Part shown: in pieces, positions 27,036 through 35,617 of the stretch
Layout of the letters: each line of letters begins with the position of its first letter
How positions within the stretch are numbered: position 1 is the first letter of the stretch
Source: PALSA-607 sp036501485
GTDB lineage: Bacteria; Actinomycetota; Actinomycetes; Acidothermales; Acidothermaceae
Assembly (NCBI GenBank): GCA_036501485.1
Contig: DASYAG010000093.1
Location: forward strand, 1 to 64,000
Length of the DNA stretch: 64,000 nucleotides
Direction: 5' to 3'
Position numbers and translations under genes: made by a program
The notes under the pieces: model-generated
Databases searched by the model: none
The model's input: the letters and a program-made list of their open reading frames with translations, nothing else
Told to the model about the DNA's origin: nothing

Positions 27036-27368
27036 TCAGCCGGTCCAGACCGGCCGCAGCTCCATGACTCCTCGCGTCGCGAACGGGTGGGCTGCGGCGA
27101 CCTCGATCGCTTCCGCCATATCGCGGCATTCGAGCAGGTCAAAGCCGCCGAGGATCTCCTTCGTCTCCAGGAACGGCCCGTCGGTGACCAGCACCTTGCC
27201 GCCGCGTACCCGCACCGCGGCCGCCAGGCCTTCGGGGGCGAGCCGGTCGCCGGCCACTCGCAACCCGCGGGCGCCCATGGCGTCGACCCACTCGTCGATG
27301 TCGCCCTCGGGACCAGGCGGCGGCGTGACTGGGGCGGTGTCGTTGCATACGAGCATCAGGAATTGCAT
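27036..27368 (-). CDS. YCII-related (DGPF-domain) protein
   Basis: A 110-residue cytoplasmic protein of the YCII/DGPF family: LMLVCNDTA at the start, the signature TDGPFLETKEILGGFDLLEC, and ending VMELRPVW. The family has a dimeric ferredoxin-like fold and is common in actinobacteria, often beside ECF sigma factors; its chemistry is not settled. No sigma factor lies here. It is divergent from a methyltransferase. Confidence 0.88.
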   Translation of the reverse strand: MQFLMLVCNDTAPVTPPPGPEGDIDEWVDAMGARGLRVAGDRLAPEGLAAAVRVRGGKVLVTDGPFLETKEILGGFDLLECRDMAEAIEVAAAHPFATRGVMELRPVWTG

Positions 27369-27477
27369 GACGTGTACTCCTCGTTGGCAGGTTGGTCCAT
27401 CGTCTCCCGACGAGCCCGGTCAACCGAATTCGACGTTTCGACGGAGACCAATGTTTGGTTACAACGCGGCGACGCTC

Positions 27478-27483
27478 TACGGT
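27478..27483 (+). promoter_or_regulatory. Putative -10 box for leaderless methyltransferase gene
   Basis: TACGGT ends 6 nt before GTG 27490. Confidence 0.45.
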
Positions 27484-27489
27484 CGGCCG

Positions 27490-28251
27490 GTGAGCTTCGA
27501 AGTCGGTGCCGACGCCTACGGCCGGTTCATGGGCCGCTACTCCCAACCCCTCGCTGTCACGTTCGTGCAGCATGCCCGGGTGGCGCCAGGTGCCAGGGCG
27601 CTGGATGTGGGTTGTGGCACCGGCGCACTCACGGCGGAGCTGGTGCCGCTGCTCGGAGCGGGAGCTGTATCGGCGGTCGACCCCTCGGAGCCATTTGTCG
27701 TGGCGATGCGGTCGCGCTTTCCCGACGTTGATGTGCGGCACTCAACCGCGGAACGGCTGCCCTACCCAGACGACAGCTTCGACTACGCCCTCGCTTCGTT
27801 GGTCGTGAGTTTCATGTCGGATCCGGTGGCGGGCCTCGCTGAGATGGCGAGAGTCGTTCGGCCTGGCGGTCTGGTGGGCGCGACGGTCTGGGACCACGCC
27901 GGGACGACGGGTCCGCTCGCCCCATTTTGGGGCGCCGTCAAAGACCTCGATCCGGAAGCCCACGATGAATCCGCACTCGCCGGCGTTCGTGAGGGTCACC
28001 TGGCCCAGCTCTTCGAGGCCGCCGGCTTGCGCGACCTCGACTCGACGACGTTGACGGTTCACCTGGCCCTTGCCGACTTCAACGACTGGTGGGACCCCTA
28101 CCTGCTTGGAGTGGGTCCGCCCGGCGATTACGTCGCCCGTCTTGATGATGTCGGGCGCGAGCGGCTGAAGGCTCGGTGCGCACAGCTGTTCCCGCACAGT
28201 GGGCCGTTCGAGGTCACCGCGTCTGCATGGACCGTGCTCGGCCGCGCTTAA
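27490..28251 (+). CDS. Class I SAM-dependent methyltransferase
   Basis: A 253-residue cytoplasmic methyltransferase of the UbiE/type-11 group. Motif I is ALDVGCGTGALT; motif II region FDYALASLVVSFMSDP; and MARVVRPGGLVGATVWD is the post-motif III strand. Substrate unknown. An ATG at 27451 is also open, but proteins of this group typically begin MSF-V-ADAY-RFMGRYS, which matches GTG 27490. PEBP follows 9 bp downstream. Confidence 0.85.
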   Translation: MSFEVGADAYGRFMGRYSQPLAVTFVQHARVAPGARALDVGCGTGALTAELVPLLGAGAVSAVDPSEPFVVAMRSRFPDVDVRHSTAERLPYPDDSFDYALASLVVSFMSDPVAGLAEMARVVRPGGLVGATVWDHAGTTGPLAPFWGAVKDLDPEAHDESALAGVREGHLAQLFEAAGLRDLDSTTLTVHLALADFNDWWDPYLLGVGPPGDYVARLDDVGRERLKARCAQLFPHSGPFEVTASAWTVLGRA

Positions 28252-28254
28252 GAT
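28249..28254 (+). promoter_or_regulatory. Putative -10 box for leaderless PEBP gene
   Basis: TAAGAT spans the end of the methyltransferase gene and ends 6 nt before ATG 28261. Confidence 0.45.
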
Positions 28255-28260
28255 GCAGGC

Positions 28261-28794
28261 ATGTCACTCGAGCGTGGTACCCCACCGGACCCATTCGACG
28301 TCCTGCCTTCGAAGCCCTGGTTTCGCTTGGATAGTGACGATGTCGCCAACGGTGCGCCGCTGGCGCTGACGTTCGTGCACGGCAGCGCCGGAGGTGAGAA
28401 CCTCAGTCCGCAACTGCGCTGGTCGGGCTTTCCTGACCAGACGAAGTCGTTCGCGGTGACGTGCTACGACCCTGACGCACCGACGCAAAGCGGCTTCTGG
28501 CACTGGGTGCTCTTGAACATTCCGGCCGATGTGACTGAACTCCCGCGCGGTGCTGGTAGCCCGGGCGAGCTTCCAGACGGCGCCTTCCACGTCGCCGGAG
28601 ACATGGGCACCAAGGCCTACGCCGGAGCGGCGCCCCCGCCCGGTGATCGCCCGCACCGCTACGTTTTCGCGGTCCACGCACTCGACGTCGACAAGCTCGA
28701 CGTTGACGACTCGGTGAGCGCGGCGGTCGTCGGCTTCAACCTCGCGTTCCACACGCTGGCCCGAGGCGCGCTGCGTCCGACATACCAACGCTAG
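28261..28794 (+). CDS. YbhB/YbcL-type phosphatidylethanolamine-binding protein
   Basis: A 177-residue PEBP-family protein (Raf-kinase-inhibitor-like). Core motifs are NLSPQLRWSGFPDQTKSFAVTCYDPDAP and FWHWVLLNIPADVTELPRG, with GAAPPPGDRPHRYVFAVHALDV carrying the conserved ligand-pocket DRPHRY region. Bacterial members bind anionic ligands; physiological role unclear. No signal peptide, so cytoplasmic. Confidence 0.92.
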   Translation: MSLERGTPPDPFDVLPSKPWFRLDSDDVANGAPLALTFVHGSAGGENLSPQLRWSGFPDQTKSFAVTCYDPDAPTQSGFWHWVLLNIPADVTELPRGAGSPGELPDGAFHVAGDMGTKAYAGAAPPPGDRPHRYVFAVHALDVDKLDVDDSVSAAVVGFNLAFHTLARGALRPTYQR

Positions 28795-28802
28795 CGCCCG
28801 CC

Positions 28803-29408
28803 CTACGAGCGCTGGGACCCATCTCGACGGAATCGGATTCGTCGGAGCGGACGACCCGTATCGAGCGACCCAGCCTTATCCGCTCGGCGCAAACGGCCTC
28901 GTGCGCGCGGCAAGAGTAGGGCGATGCGCTTCTCGGCGATCGCCTGCGTCTGCATGCTCAGCCACCAACACAACGCAGCTAGTGGCAACTCGATGAATAC
29001 GGCGAAGGCGATCGATACAGGTAGCTGGCGACGGCGCGCCGTCAGTACGTCGAACCACGCGTCGACTATTAACAGGGTGCCGGCCGACGTTGCGGCGACG
29101 GACAAGTTGCGCGATCGGCGTAGCGCGAAGTACGCGGTAGCAGCGAGTGCGATGAGCAACATGACGTCGAAACCGGCCCACGCGAAGTCATAGTGCCGTG
29201 ACAGTTGTCGCGACGGGAGCACCGTTGCCAGGAAGATGATCCACGGGATCAGCAGCAGCGAGAGCACCGCGAACAGTGGCCCCGCGATTCGGATCAGCCA
29301 GTGGTCGTCGATCAGCACTTCGTTGCCGAGTTCCGGCGCCGGGGGCACCAGCTCGTCGACCCGCTCGGCGGCACGCACCCACCGGCGAAAAATCATGCGC
29401 TGCTCCAC
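28803..29408 (-). CDS. Actinobacterial four-helix membrane protein of unknown function
   Basis: A roughly 200-residue inner-membrane protein. Four hydrophobic segments are visible: IAGPLFAVLSLLLIPWIIFLA, FDVMLLIALAATAYFAL, AATSAGTLLIVDAWFDVLTA and SIAFAVFIELPLAALCWWLS. The HYDFAWAGFDV and DAWFDVLTA motifs look like those of a conserved hypothetical family common in actinobacteria. The C-terminus is a basic Arg-rich tail. GTG 29408 or ATG 29396 could be the start; both lie in an 18-bp duplicated stretch, so the choice is open. PPK2 lies 18 bp upstream on the same strand, suggesting an operon. Confidence 0.75.
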   Translation of the reverse strand: MEQRMIFRRWVRAAERVDELVPPAPELGNEVLIDDHWLIRIAGPLFAVLSLLLIPWIIFLATVLPSRQLSRHYDFAWAGFDVMLLIALAATAYFALRRSRNLSVAATSAGTLLIVDAWFDVLTARRRQLPVSIAFAVFIELPLAALCWWLSMQTQAIAEKRIALLLPRARGRLRRADKAGSLDTGRPLRRIRFRRDGSQRS

Positions 29409-29422
29409 CGGCGAAAGATCAT
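29379..29422. repeat. Start-codon-spanning 18-bp direct repeat
   Basis: CCACCGGCGAAAAATCAT (29379-29396) recurs with one change as CCACCGGCGAAAGATCAT (29405-29422), a 26-bp period. Read on the minus strand this duplicates the ATG-AT-TTTCGCCGG start region of the membrane protein gene. Confidence 0.8.
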
Positions 29423-29426
29423 CGCA

Positions 29427-30353
29427 TTACCGGTTCGGAGCTTCCGCCAACAGCTGCTTCTTGATCTGCAGCATTTTCTCGTGTGTCTGCGGATCGACCT
29501 TCGGATACTTCGGATCGATGTCCATCAACGCATCGAGGATGGTCCATGACGCGGCGAGTCTGGCGAACCATTTGTGGTCAGCCGGTATCACATGCCACGG
29601 CGCGTACGACGTGCTCGTCGCGCTCAACATCTCTTCGTAGGCCTTCTGGTAGTCGTCCCAGCGCTCGCGTTCCAAGGCATCGGCAACGTCGAACTTCCAG
29701 TTCTTGTCAGGCTCATCGATCCGATCGAGGAAACGGCGTCGCTGCTCCTCTTTTGAGAGGTTCAAGAACAGCTTCACGATCCGCACACCGTTGTCTGAGA
29801 GGTATCTTTCCCAGTCGTTGATCTCGCGGAAGCGACGCTTCCAGATATCAGACTTGGCACCTGGGAGGTGCTCGTTCCCTAGCAGTTCAGGGTGCACGCG
29901 GACGACCAGCACTTCCTCGTAGTGCGAGCGGTTGAAGATGCCGATCGAGCCGCGTGGCGGCAGTTGCAGCTGGTAGCGCCACAGGTAGTCGTGCTGGAGT
30001 TCGATCAGCGACGGCACCTTGAACGGATGGACGCTTACGCCCTGCGGATTCACACCGCTGAGCACGTGCTTGATGGTGCCGTCCTTGCCCGCGGCATCCA
30101 TCGCCTGCAGGATCACCAGCACCGCGTAGGTGCTCTGCGCCGCGAGCCGGGCCTGGTATTCACCGAGCTGTCGCACACCCTCGGCCAGTGCCACCCCGGC
30201 GTCCGCCCTGGTGACGAACTGGTCCCGATATCCCGGATCGAAATCCTTGGAGTCGTCGCCGAGCCGCACGGCCGCGCGAGGTTTGACCCGAAACGGCGCG
30301 ATGCGCTTACGTAGGTCGGCGTGACTGACGGGGGTCGACGCTGTGTTCTCCAT
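29427..30353 (-). CDS. ppk2: Polyphosphate kinase 2 family protein
   Basis: A 308-residue PPK2 enzyme, transferring phosphate between polyphosphate and nucleotides. Walker A-like LQAMDAAGKDGTIKHVLSGVNPQGV, then IGIFNRSHYEEVLVVRVHPELL (Walker B region and lid Arg) and the conserved PPK2 fold throughout. The length and the N-terminal RKRIAPFRV segment fit the class III subgroup (AMP and ADP phosphorylation), but class should be tested. The frame is open to 30389; ATG 30353 is preferred. Likely co-transcribed with the membrane protein downstream. Confidence 0.9.
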   Translation of the reverse strand: MENTASTPVSHADLRKRIAPFRVKPRAAVRLGDDSKDFDPGYRDQFVTRADAGVALAEGVRQLGEYQARLAAQSTYAVLVILQAMDAAGKDGTIKHVLSGVNPQGVSVHPFKVPSLIELQHDYLWRYQLQLPPRGSIGIFNRSHYEEVLVVRVHPELLGNEHLPGAKSDIWKRRFREINDWERYLSDNGVRIVKLFLNLSKEEQRRRFLDRIDEPDKNWKFDVADALERERWDDYQKAYEEMLSATSTSYAPWHVIPADHKWFARLAASWTILDALMDIDPKYPKVDPQTHEKMLQIKKQLLAEAPNR

Positions 30354-30453
30354 CACCGCATCATGCCGGGTCTGAACCGGGAACGTCACGGCAAACGAAC
30401 TCGCGGCACACTGGACACGGCAAGTTTCGCCCGCTGACGGAAGGATCTGGCGC

Positions 30454-31209
30454 TTGAGCGCGAGCGTGGAGAACGTTGACGCCGCCCGCGCGAGGCCACC
30501 TCAGCCGGTGCTTGTCCGGCAGCCTGGTGCCGCGACGGTGCGCGCAGTGGCGTTGGTCCTGCACGGGGGCCGCGAGTTCAGCGCCGAGCCGGTCAGCGCC
30601 CGCCAGCTCGCGGTGCTGCGGATGGTGCCGATCGCGCGTCACTTGGCCTCGGCGGGCGGTGCGGATGGGCTGGGAGTCTGGCGGCTGCTATTCGGGCACC
30701 GGGGCTGGAACTCCCGCCGGGGGACGGGCGAGGACGCGTACCCAGTCGCCGACGTCCGCTGGGCAGTGCAGCAGCTGCGAAGCCAGCACGGCGACGCGCC
30801 GATCGTCCTGGTCGGCCATTCGATGGGCGGCCGCGCGGCACTGCGGGCTGCCGATGAACCAGGGGTGGTGGGCCTCGTCGGCCTCGCACCGTGGGTGACG
30901 CCGAACGAGCCTTACAAGCCAGTAGTCGGACGACGACTGCTGGTCGTTCATGGCACGCGTGACCGCACGACATCGGCGAAGAACTCGCAGGCACTCGTCG
31001 ATGCCGTTCGCCGCGAGTCAGCAACTGCCGACGGCGACGCAGCTGGGGCCGCGACGTTCGTGCACCTGCGCGGCACCGGGCACGGCATGCTTCGCCGGGT
31101 CGCGATCTGGAACGACCTGACCGCCGACTTCGTGCTGCAAACGGGACTCGGCGTGCTGCCCGGCGCGCGCCTAGCCCAAGCCATCGAGGACGGCGACTCC
31201 GTCATCTAG
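30454..31209 (+). CDS. Alpha/beta hydrolase
   Basis: A 251-residue serine hydrolase. LVLHGG is the oxyanion-hole strand, GHSMGGRAALR the nucleophile elbow, DRTT the acid-loop Asp and GTGHGML the catalytic His, so the triad is complete. Substrate unknown. TTG 30454 has GGAAGGA about 8 nt upstream; GTG 30466 is an alternative. Confidence 0.85.
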   Translation: MSASVENVDAARARPPQPVLVRQPGAATVRAVALVLHGGREFSAEPVSARQLAVLRMVPIARHLASAGGADGLGVWRLLFGHRGWNSRRGTGEDAYPVADVRWAVQQLRSQHGDAPIVLVGHSMGGRAALRAADEPGVVGLVGLAPWVTPNEPYKPVVGRRLLVVHGTRDRTTSAKNSQALVDAVRRESATADGDAAGAATFVHLRGTGHGMLRRVAIWNDLTADFVLQTGLGVLPGARLAQAIEDGDSVI

Positions 31210-31235
31210 CGAAATCACCCGCCGTCCGCCAATAG

Positions 31236-32540
31236 TCAGCGTTCCAACACGAGTTGGTGCACGTTCAGGTAGCCGCTCGCGAAACCCGCTTCGCAGTAGG
31301 CGAGGTAGAACTTCCACATTCGGGTGAAGCGCTCATCGAAGCCGAGTTCCTGGACTGCTGCGGTATTGGCATGAAATCGCTCCAGCCATGAATGCAACGT
31401 GCGCGCGTAGTCGTGGCCGTAGGCGGTCGCCGAACTCACCCGGAGCCGTGTGTTGTGCGCGACGACATCACGCACGGCGTGCAGTGACGGGATGATGCCA
31501 CCAGGAAATACATACTTGTGGATCCAGGTGTAGGTGCCTTTCGTCGCGAGCAGTCGTTGATGCTCGATCGTGATCGACTGCAGGGCAACTCGGCCGCCTG
31601 GTGCGAGAACGCGGTCGATGGTGGCGAAGTAGTCGGGCCAGTACTCAAACCCGACGGCCTCGATCATCTCGACGCTGACGACCGCGTCGTAGGTTCCGGT
31701 GACCTCGCGGTAGTCGCGCAACTGGACGTCGACGAGATCGCCAACCCCCGCCAACTCGGCGCGGCCAATCGCCCATTCCTGCTGTTCGCGCGACAGCGTC
31801 AACGTGGTGACCTTGGCGCCCCGACTTGCCGCGCGGATCGCGAGTTCACCCCAACCCGTCCCGATCTCCAGGAGTCTGGTGCCGGCCTTCACTTCTGCGA
31901 GGTCCAGCAACCGATCGATCTTGCGGATCTGCGCGGTGGCCAGCGCCTCGCCGTCCCGCTGCGGGTCGCCGGCATCAGCTGCGGATGCGTCGTCCCAGAT
32001 CGCACTCGAGTAGGTCATCGTCCGGTCGAGAAACAACGCGAACAACTCGTTCGAGAGGTCGTAGTGCCGGGAGATGTTCGACTTCGATCCAGTCAGGTCG
32101 TTGTGCTCGGACGCCGGTTGGCGGGCGTCGTACCAGCGGCGGGCCCGCTGCAACACGCCAGGTACGAGCCCGGCCATCCGTCGCGCGAAGGGAGTGAGCA
32201 CCGATGCGACATCGTCGGAATCCCAGTCGCCTGCCATATAGCTCTCGCCGAAGCCGATGAGGCCGTCGTGGCCAAGGCGGCGGAAGAATTGGGCGGGCCG
32301 GTGCAGGCGCATGACCGGCGCCGCGGCGGCGCCCGCGGCGAGCAGGCGAGGCTTGACGAGCAGTCGTCCGTCAGGCAGTTCGACGGTCACCCCGAGCCGA
32401 GCCGCGGCTCTCGTGAAGATCCGCCGCGCGATCGCGGCGTGGATCGGAGCATGCGGGACGGCGGGCAGCTGCATCCAAGGTCCGGCTGGCGCCTGGATGC
32501 GACTGCTCGCCTGCCGTGGTTGGAGCTCGTAGGTAGTCAC
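31236..32540 (-). CDS. Cyclopropane-fatty-acyl-phospholipid synthase family methyltransferase
   Basis: A 434-residue membrane-associated SAM methyltransferase acting on double bonds of phospholipid acyl chains. An N-terminal domain (DGLIGFGESYMAGDWDSDD) precedes the catalytic part: SNISRHYDLSNELFALFLDRTMTYSSAIW, the SAM site LLEIGTGWGELAIRAASRGAKVTTLTLS, and SVEMIEAVGFEYWPDYF with the bicarbonate-site Glu. GTG 32540 has GAGAGG at the proper distance. It is the last gene of a four-gene cluster with DUF1365, FAD oxidase and DUF1295. The homologous set in other bacteria (COG2230/3496/2907) has been linked to methylated and furan fatty acids, so the product may not be a simple cyclopropane. Confidence 0.88.
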   Translation of the reverse strand: MTTYELQPRQASSRIQAPAGPWMQLPAVPHAPIHAAIARRIFTRAAARLGVTVELPDGRLLVKPRLLAAGAAAAPVMRLHRPAQFFRRLGHDGLIGFGESYMAGDWDSDDVASVLTPFARRMAGLVPGVLQRARRWYDARQPASEHNDLTGSKSNISRHYDLSNELFALFLDRTMTYSSAIWDDASAADAGDPQRDGEALATAQIRKIDRLLDLAEVKAGTRLLEIGTGWGELAIRAASRGAKVTTLTLSREQQEWAIGRAELAGVGDLVDVQLRDYREVTGTYDAVVSVEMIEAVGFEYWPDYFATIDRVLAPGGRVALQSITIEHQRLLATKGTYTWIHKYVFPGGIIPSLHAVRDVVAHNTRLRVSSATAYGHDYARTLHSWLERFHANTAAVQELGFDERFTRMWKFYLAYCEAGFASGYLNVHQLVLER

Positions 32541-32568
32541 GCCTGGCCTCTCGGGGTCTGGGAGCGGT

Positions 32569-33372
32569 TCAGGGTCTGGCCTGATTCTTGAGCCAGAGTT
32601 TGGTCAGAAGCCGGGTGTCCTCCGAGGTCGTGCGATCGGGCGCGGCAGGCCGCCGGATGACAGGCAGGCCGCGCAAGAAGAGCCTGATGCCTTGATAGCG
32701 AATCAGCGCCGTCACTCGCAAGGCCCCCAAGGGGTAGTGCAGGAGGGTCCGCACGGTCGTCACGGCAGTGACTGGTGAGCGGTACCCATTCAGGGTTGCG
32801 TTGAACGCAACCTGCCCGTCGCGCCGAAGGATTATGCCGACGTGGACGAGGTCGCCGGGCAGCGTGAAGCGCATGTCATAGCTACCGTCGACCGGATTGA
32901 ACGGGGAGACGTAGAGCGCCTTGTCGACGCTTGCGTGGCCTGCAGCGTCGGGCGTGAGGAGGTAGCAGTGCCGCCCGCCGTAGGTGTTGTGTACTTCGGC
33001 GACTATGCAGCGAACGGCGTCGTCGAACCCTGTGCCGCCCGGCTCGGGTCGCAGGCACCAGTAGACCGTGATCGGGTTGAACACGTAGCCGAGCATGCGG
33101 GGGTTCGCGAGCATCACGATGCGATCGCCAGAGACGTCGATGCCTTGGCCACCAACCCACTCGACGACGTTGTCGCGAATCGCGTGCGTTGGGTCACCGA
33201 GGTGATCGCGCGCATCGAAGCGCAGCAGTCGCCCGAGCAGCGTGCCGCGCGGCATATTCGCGAGATCGACGAGCCACATCGGGTGCTGGTAGCGGAACCC
33301 GTGGTGCCACGGTCGACGACGCGTGTGGCCGATCTCGGTCTGGTAGAGCGCCGGCGTGACCACGTCGGTCAT
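32569..33372 (-). CDS. DUF1365 family protein
   Basis: A 267-residue protein of the DUF1365 (COG3496) family: YQTEIGHTRRRPWHHGFRY, LANPRMLGYVFNPITVYWCL, VAEVHNTYGGRHCYLL and KALYVSPFNPVDGSYDMRF are the family's conserved blocks. Biochemical role unknown; it nearly always neighbours the COG2907 oxidase and a CFA-type methylase. ATG 33372 is chosen from the family start (TPALYQTEIGHTR). The upstream frame runs into the 26-bp repeats. CFA follows 28 bp downstream. Confidence 0.87.
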   Translation of the reverse strand: MTDVVTPALYQTEIGHTRRRPWHHGFRYQHPMWLVDLANMPRGTLLGRLLRFDARDHLGDPTHAIRDNVVEWVGGQGIDVSGDRIVMLANPRMLGYVFNPITVYWCLRPEPGGTGFDDAVRCIVAEVHNTYGGRHCYLLTPDAAGHASVDKALYVSPFNPVDGSYDMRFTLPGDLVHVGIILRRDGQVAFNATLNGYRSPVTAVTTVRTLLHYPLGALRVTALIRYQGIRLFLRGLPVIRRPAAPDRTTSEDTRLLTKLWLKNQARP

Positions 33373-33390
33373 GTCGCGCTCTCGCAGTCT

Positions 33391-33459
33391 CGTCACCACG
33401 TGACGCCCCACAGATACGTCACCATGTGACGCCCCACAGATACGTCACCACGTGACGCC
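33391..33459. repeat. Tandem 26-bp repeat copying the end of the FAD-oxidase gene
   Basis: Units start at 33391, 33417 and 33443 (the last partial, 17 bp). Each begins CGTCACCAYGTGACG, itself a palindrome (CGTCAC-CAC-GTGACG), followed by CCCCACAGATA. The copy at 33443 holds the last codons and stop of the FAD-oxidase gene; the other two lie just downstream of it, between that gene and DUF1365. Confidence 0.9.
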
Positions 33460-34713
33460 GAGACTCTCCGCTGCCCGAACGCCAGATGCGCAGCCGTCTT
33501 CGTGGAATCCCCAGCCGTGGTACGCCCCGGCAAATGCCAGCACACCGTCCGACAGCGAGGGCAGTTCAGCCTGTGCTGCCAGTGAATCCGTCGTGTAGAT
33601 CGGATGCGTGTAGTCCATCGTCGCGATCACCTGATCGGCCGCGATCCGGTCGTCGGCATTCAGTGTCACGACGTAACTCGCGTCCTCGGTGAGGCCCTGG
33701 AGGCGGTTCATGTCGTAGCTCACGCTTACCCGGTCGGTCGTCGTGTCACATGCGTCTAAGCGGTAGTTCCACGATGCCCGGACCCGCTGCGACTTCGGTA
33801 GCAGCGACGCGTCTGTGTGTAGTGCAGTGCGGTTCACCGAGTAGGTGAACGCGCCGAGAATCCGCCGCTGCGCAGGTGTGGGGTTGGCGAGCATCGCCAA
33901 CGCCTCGTCGGCGTGCGTGGCAACGACGACCTGGTCGTGCCGGTGTGCCCGCCCGTCGTCGTCCCGGACCTCGATGCCGTTGTCCGTTCTGATGACGGCC
34001 CGAACCGGGGTCTGAGTGCGGACGGCGGTGAGTTCCTTCGTGGCGCGCTCAACGTAGGTGCGCGAGCCGCCGACAACCGTGCGCCAGGTCGGAGATCCGC
34101 TGACCGATAGCAGACCGTGGTGGTCGAGGAACTGGAACAGGTAGCGCGCCGGATACATCAGCGCGGTGCCAGGTGAACACGACCACACGCACGAGACCAC
34201 CGGCACCATGAAGTGCTGGATGAAGTAGCGCGAGTACCTGCCCTCGCGCAGAAACATGTCGAGCGTGCGCGGGGTCTTCTCCGTCTCGTGCAGGAGGCGT
34301 CGCGCGGCGATGTGGAACCGCTCGACCTCGGTGAGCATCCACAAGTACGCGGGATTGCGCAACGATTTCGCGTGTGCGAAGACGCCGCCGAGCCCCTTCG
34401 AGCCCGCGTACTCGAGGCCGCAGCCGTCGCAGCGCACGGACATGCTCATCTCGGTCTCGCGCGTTTCGACGCTGAGTTCGGCGAACAGTCGCAGCAGGTT
34501 GGGGTAGGTCCGCTGGTTGTGCACGATGAATCCGCTGTCGACGGGAACGTAACGATCCCCAACCGGAACGTCGTGCGTGTGGGCGTGCCCACCGAGCCGT
34601 GGCAGTTCTTCGTAGAGGGTGACCTCGGCATCGCGTTGCAGGATCCATGCCGCGGTCAGCCCGGAAACGCCAGCTCCGATGACCGCGACCGAACGCCTCG
34701 TCGCCGCGGTCAT
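33445..34713 (-). CDS. FAD-dependent amine-oxidase-like oxidoreductase (COG2907/UfaD-like)
   Basis: A 422-residue flavoprotein. An N-terminal dinucleotide fold (VAVIGAGVSGLTAAWILQRD…VTLYEELPRLGGHAHT) and a C-terminal FAD segment (LAFAGAYHGWGFHEDGCASGVRAAESLG) frame an amine-oxidase/desaturase-type middle. It belongs to the predicted NAD/FAD-binding COG2907 group, whose Rhodobacter relative acts as a fatty-acyl desaturase in furan fatty acid synthesis. ATG 34713 overlaps the stop of DUF1295 by ATGA, so the two are translationally coupled. Its last codons are part of the 26-bp repeat array. Confidence 0.88.
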   Translation of the reverse strand: MTAATRRSVAVIGAGVSGLTAAWILQRDAEVTLYEELPRLGGHAHTHDVPVGDRYVPVDSGFIVHNQRTYPNLLRLFAELSVETRETEMSMSVRCDGCGLEYAGSKGLGGVFAHAKSLRNPAYLWMLTEVERFHIAARRLLHETEKTPRTLDMFLREGRYSRYFIQHFMVPVVSCVWSCSPGTALMYPARYLFQFLDHHGLLSVSGSPTWRTVVGGSRTYVERATKELTAVRTQTPVRAVIRTDNGIEVRDDDGRAHRHDQVVVATHADEALAMLANPTPAQRRILGAFTYSVNRTALHTDASLLPKSQRVRASWNYRLDACDTTTDRVSVSYDMNRLQGLTEDASYVVTLNADDRIAADQVIATMDYTHPIYTTDSLAAQAELPSLSDGVLAFAGAYHGWGFHEDGCASGVRAAESLGVTW

Positions 34714-35543
34714 GATGCGACCGCCTCTGATGTCCGCGCACGTCGCGGCAGCGGGAAGAAGCCGCTGGTCGCCTCGATGTACTCGCGGTAGCCGGGCCTC
34801 GACGCCGTGAGGTGCGATTCGAGCAGCGGCTTGCCGGTCTTGCGAGTGAGGAACCATGTCATGAGCGCGGGGGAGGCGATAGTCAGGATGCCCGGCCAGT
34901 GCGCGAAGGCGATGAGCGCGAATCCCCACCACTGGGCTGCGTCGCCGAAGTAGTTTGGATGCCGCGTGTAGCGCCACAGTCCACGGTCCATCACCAGGCC
35001 CGCGTTGGCCGGGTCGTTCCTGAACGCGTTCAGCTGCCAGTCACCGCCAGCTTCGAAGACGAAGCCCACGATCCAGACGGCAACGCCGAGCCAACCGAGC
35101 AAGCCGACCGATCCGCCGCTGACAGCGATTACCTGTAGCGGTAGCGACACGAACCACATGGCGATGGCTTGGACCAGATAGACCTTGCGCAGTGCGTACA
35201 GCGTGCGGTTGCCGGGTGCGTCGGCGAGCATCGCTACATACCGCGGATCCTCACCTTCGCCTCGGCCACGCAGCGCCATGTGGAGCGCCAGGCGCAGCGC
35301 CCAGATCGCGGTCAGCCCGGTGATGAGGACGCGTCGGTCAGCGCCACCGTGGTGCCTGGAGAAGACTGCGACTGCGTCGGCGGCCAGCAGCGCCGCCAAG
35401 AACCCAAGGCCCCACGCGGTGTCGATCACGTTGTGCCGACCGACCCGCAGCGCCGTCAAGAAGGTGATGGCGACCACAAGGACGATGCCGCCGAGAGCGG
35501 CCAACGAGGCCCAACCCATCGTCGTCCAGTCAAAGGCGCTCAC
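34710..35543 (-). CDS. DUF1295 family membrane protein (steroid 5-alpha-reductase-like)
   Basis: A 277-residue inner-membrane protein with about seven hydrophobic segments. The C-terminal half has DRGLWRYTRHPNYFGDAAQWWGFALIA, the signature shared by DUF1295 (COG3752), isoprenylcysteine methyltransferase and steroid 5-alpha-reductase families, followed by LTRKTGKPLLESHL and PGYREYIEATSGFFPLPRR. Probably an NAD(P)H-dependent reductase acting on lipids in the same pathway as the three genes downstream. First gene of the cluster. Confidence 0.85.
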   Translation of the reverse strand: MSAFDWTTMGWASLAALGGIVLVVAITFLTALRVGRHNVIDTAWGLGFLAALLAADAVAVFSRHHGGADRRVLITGLTAIWALRLALHMALRGRGEGEDPRYVAMLADAPGNRTLYALRKVYLVQAIAMWFVSLPLQVIAVSGGSVGLLGWLGVAVWIVGFVFEAGGDWQLNAFRNDPANAGLVMDRGLWRYTRHPNYFGDAAQWWGFALIAFAHWPGILTIASPALMTWFLTRKTGKPLLESHLTASRPGYREYIEATSGFFPLPRRARTSEAVAS

Positions 35544-35617
35544 GGCCGAATGTTCGTTCGGTTGACCGGCACCGGATTGCTCAGGAAGCGGTTGTCTGGA
35601 GCTTTCTTAGCCGCCGC

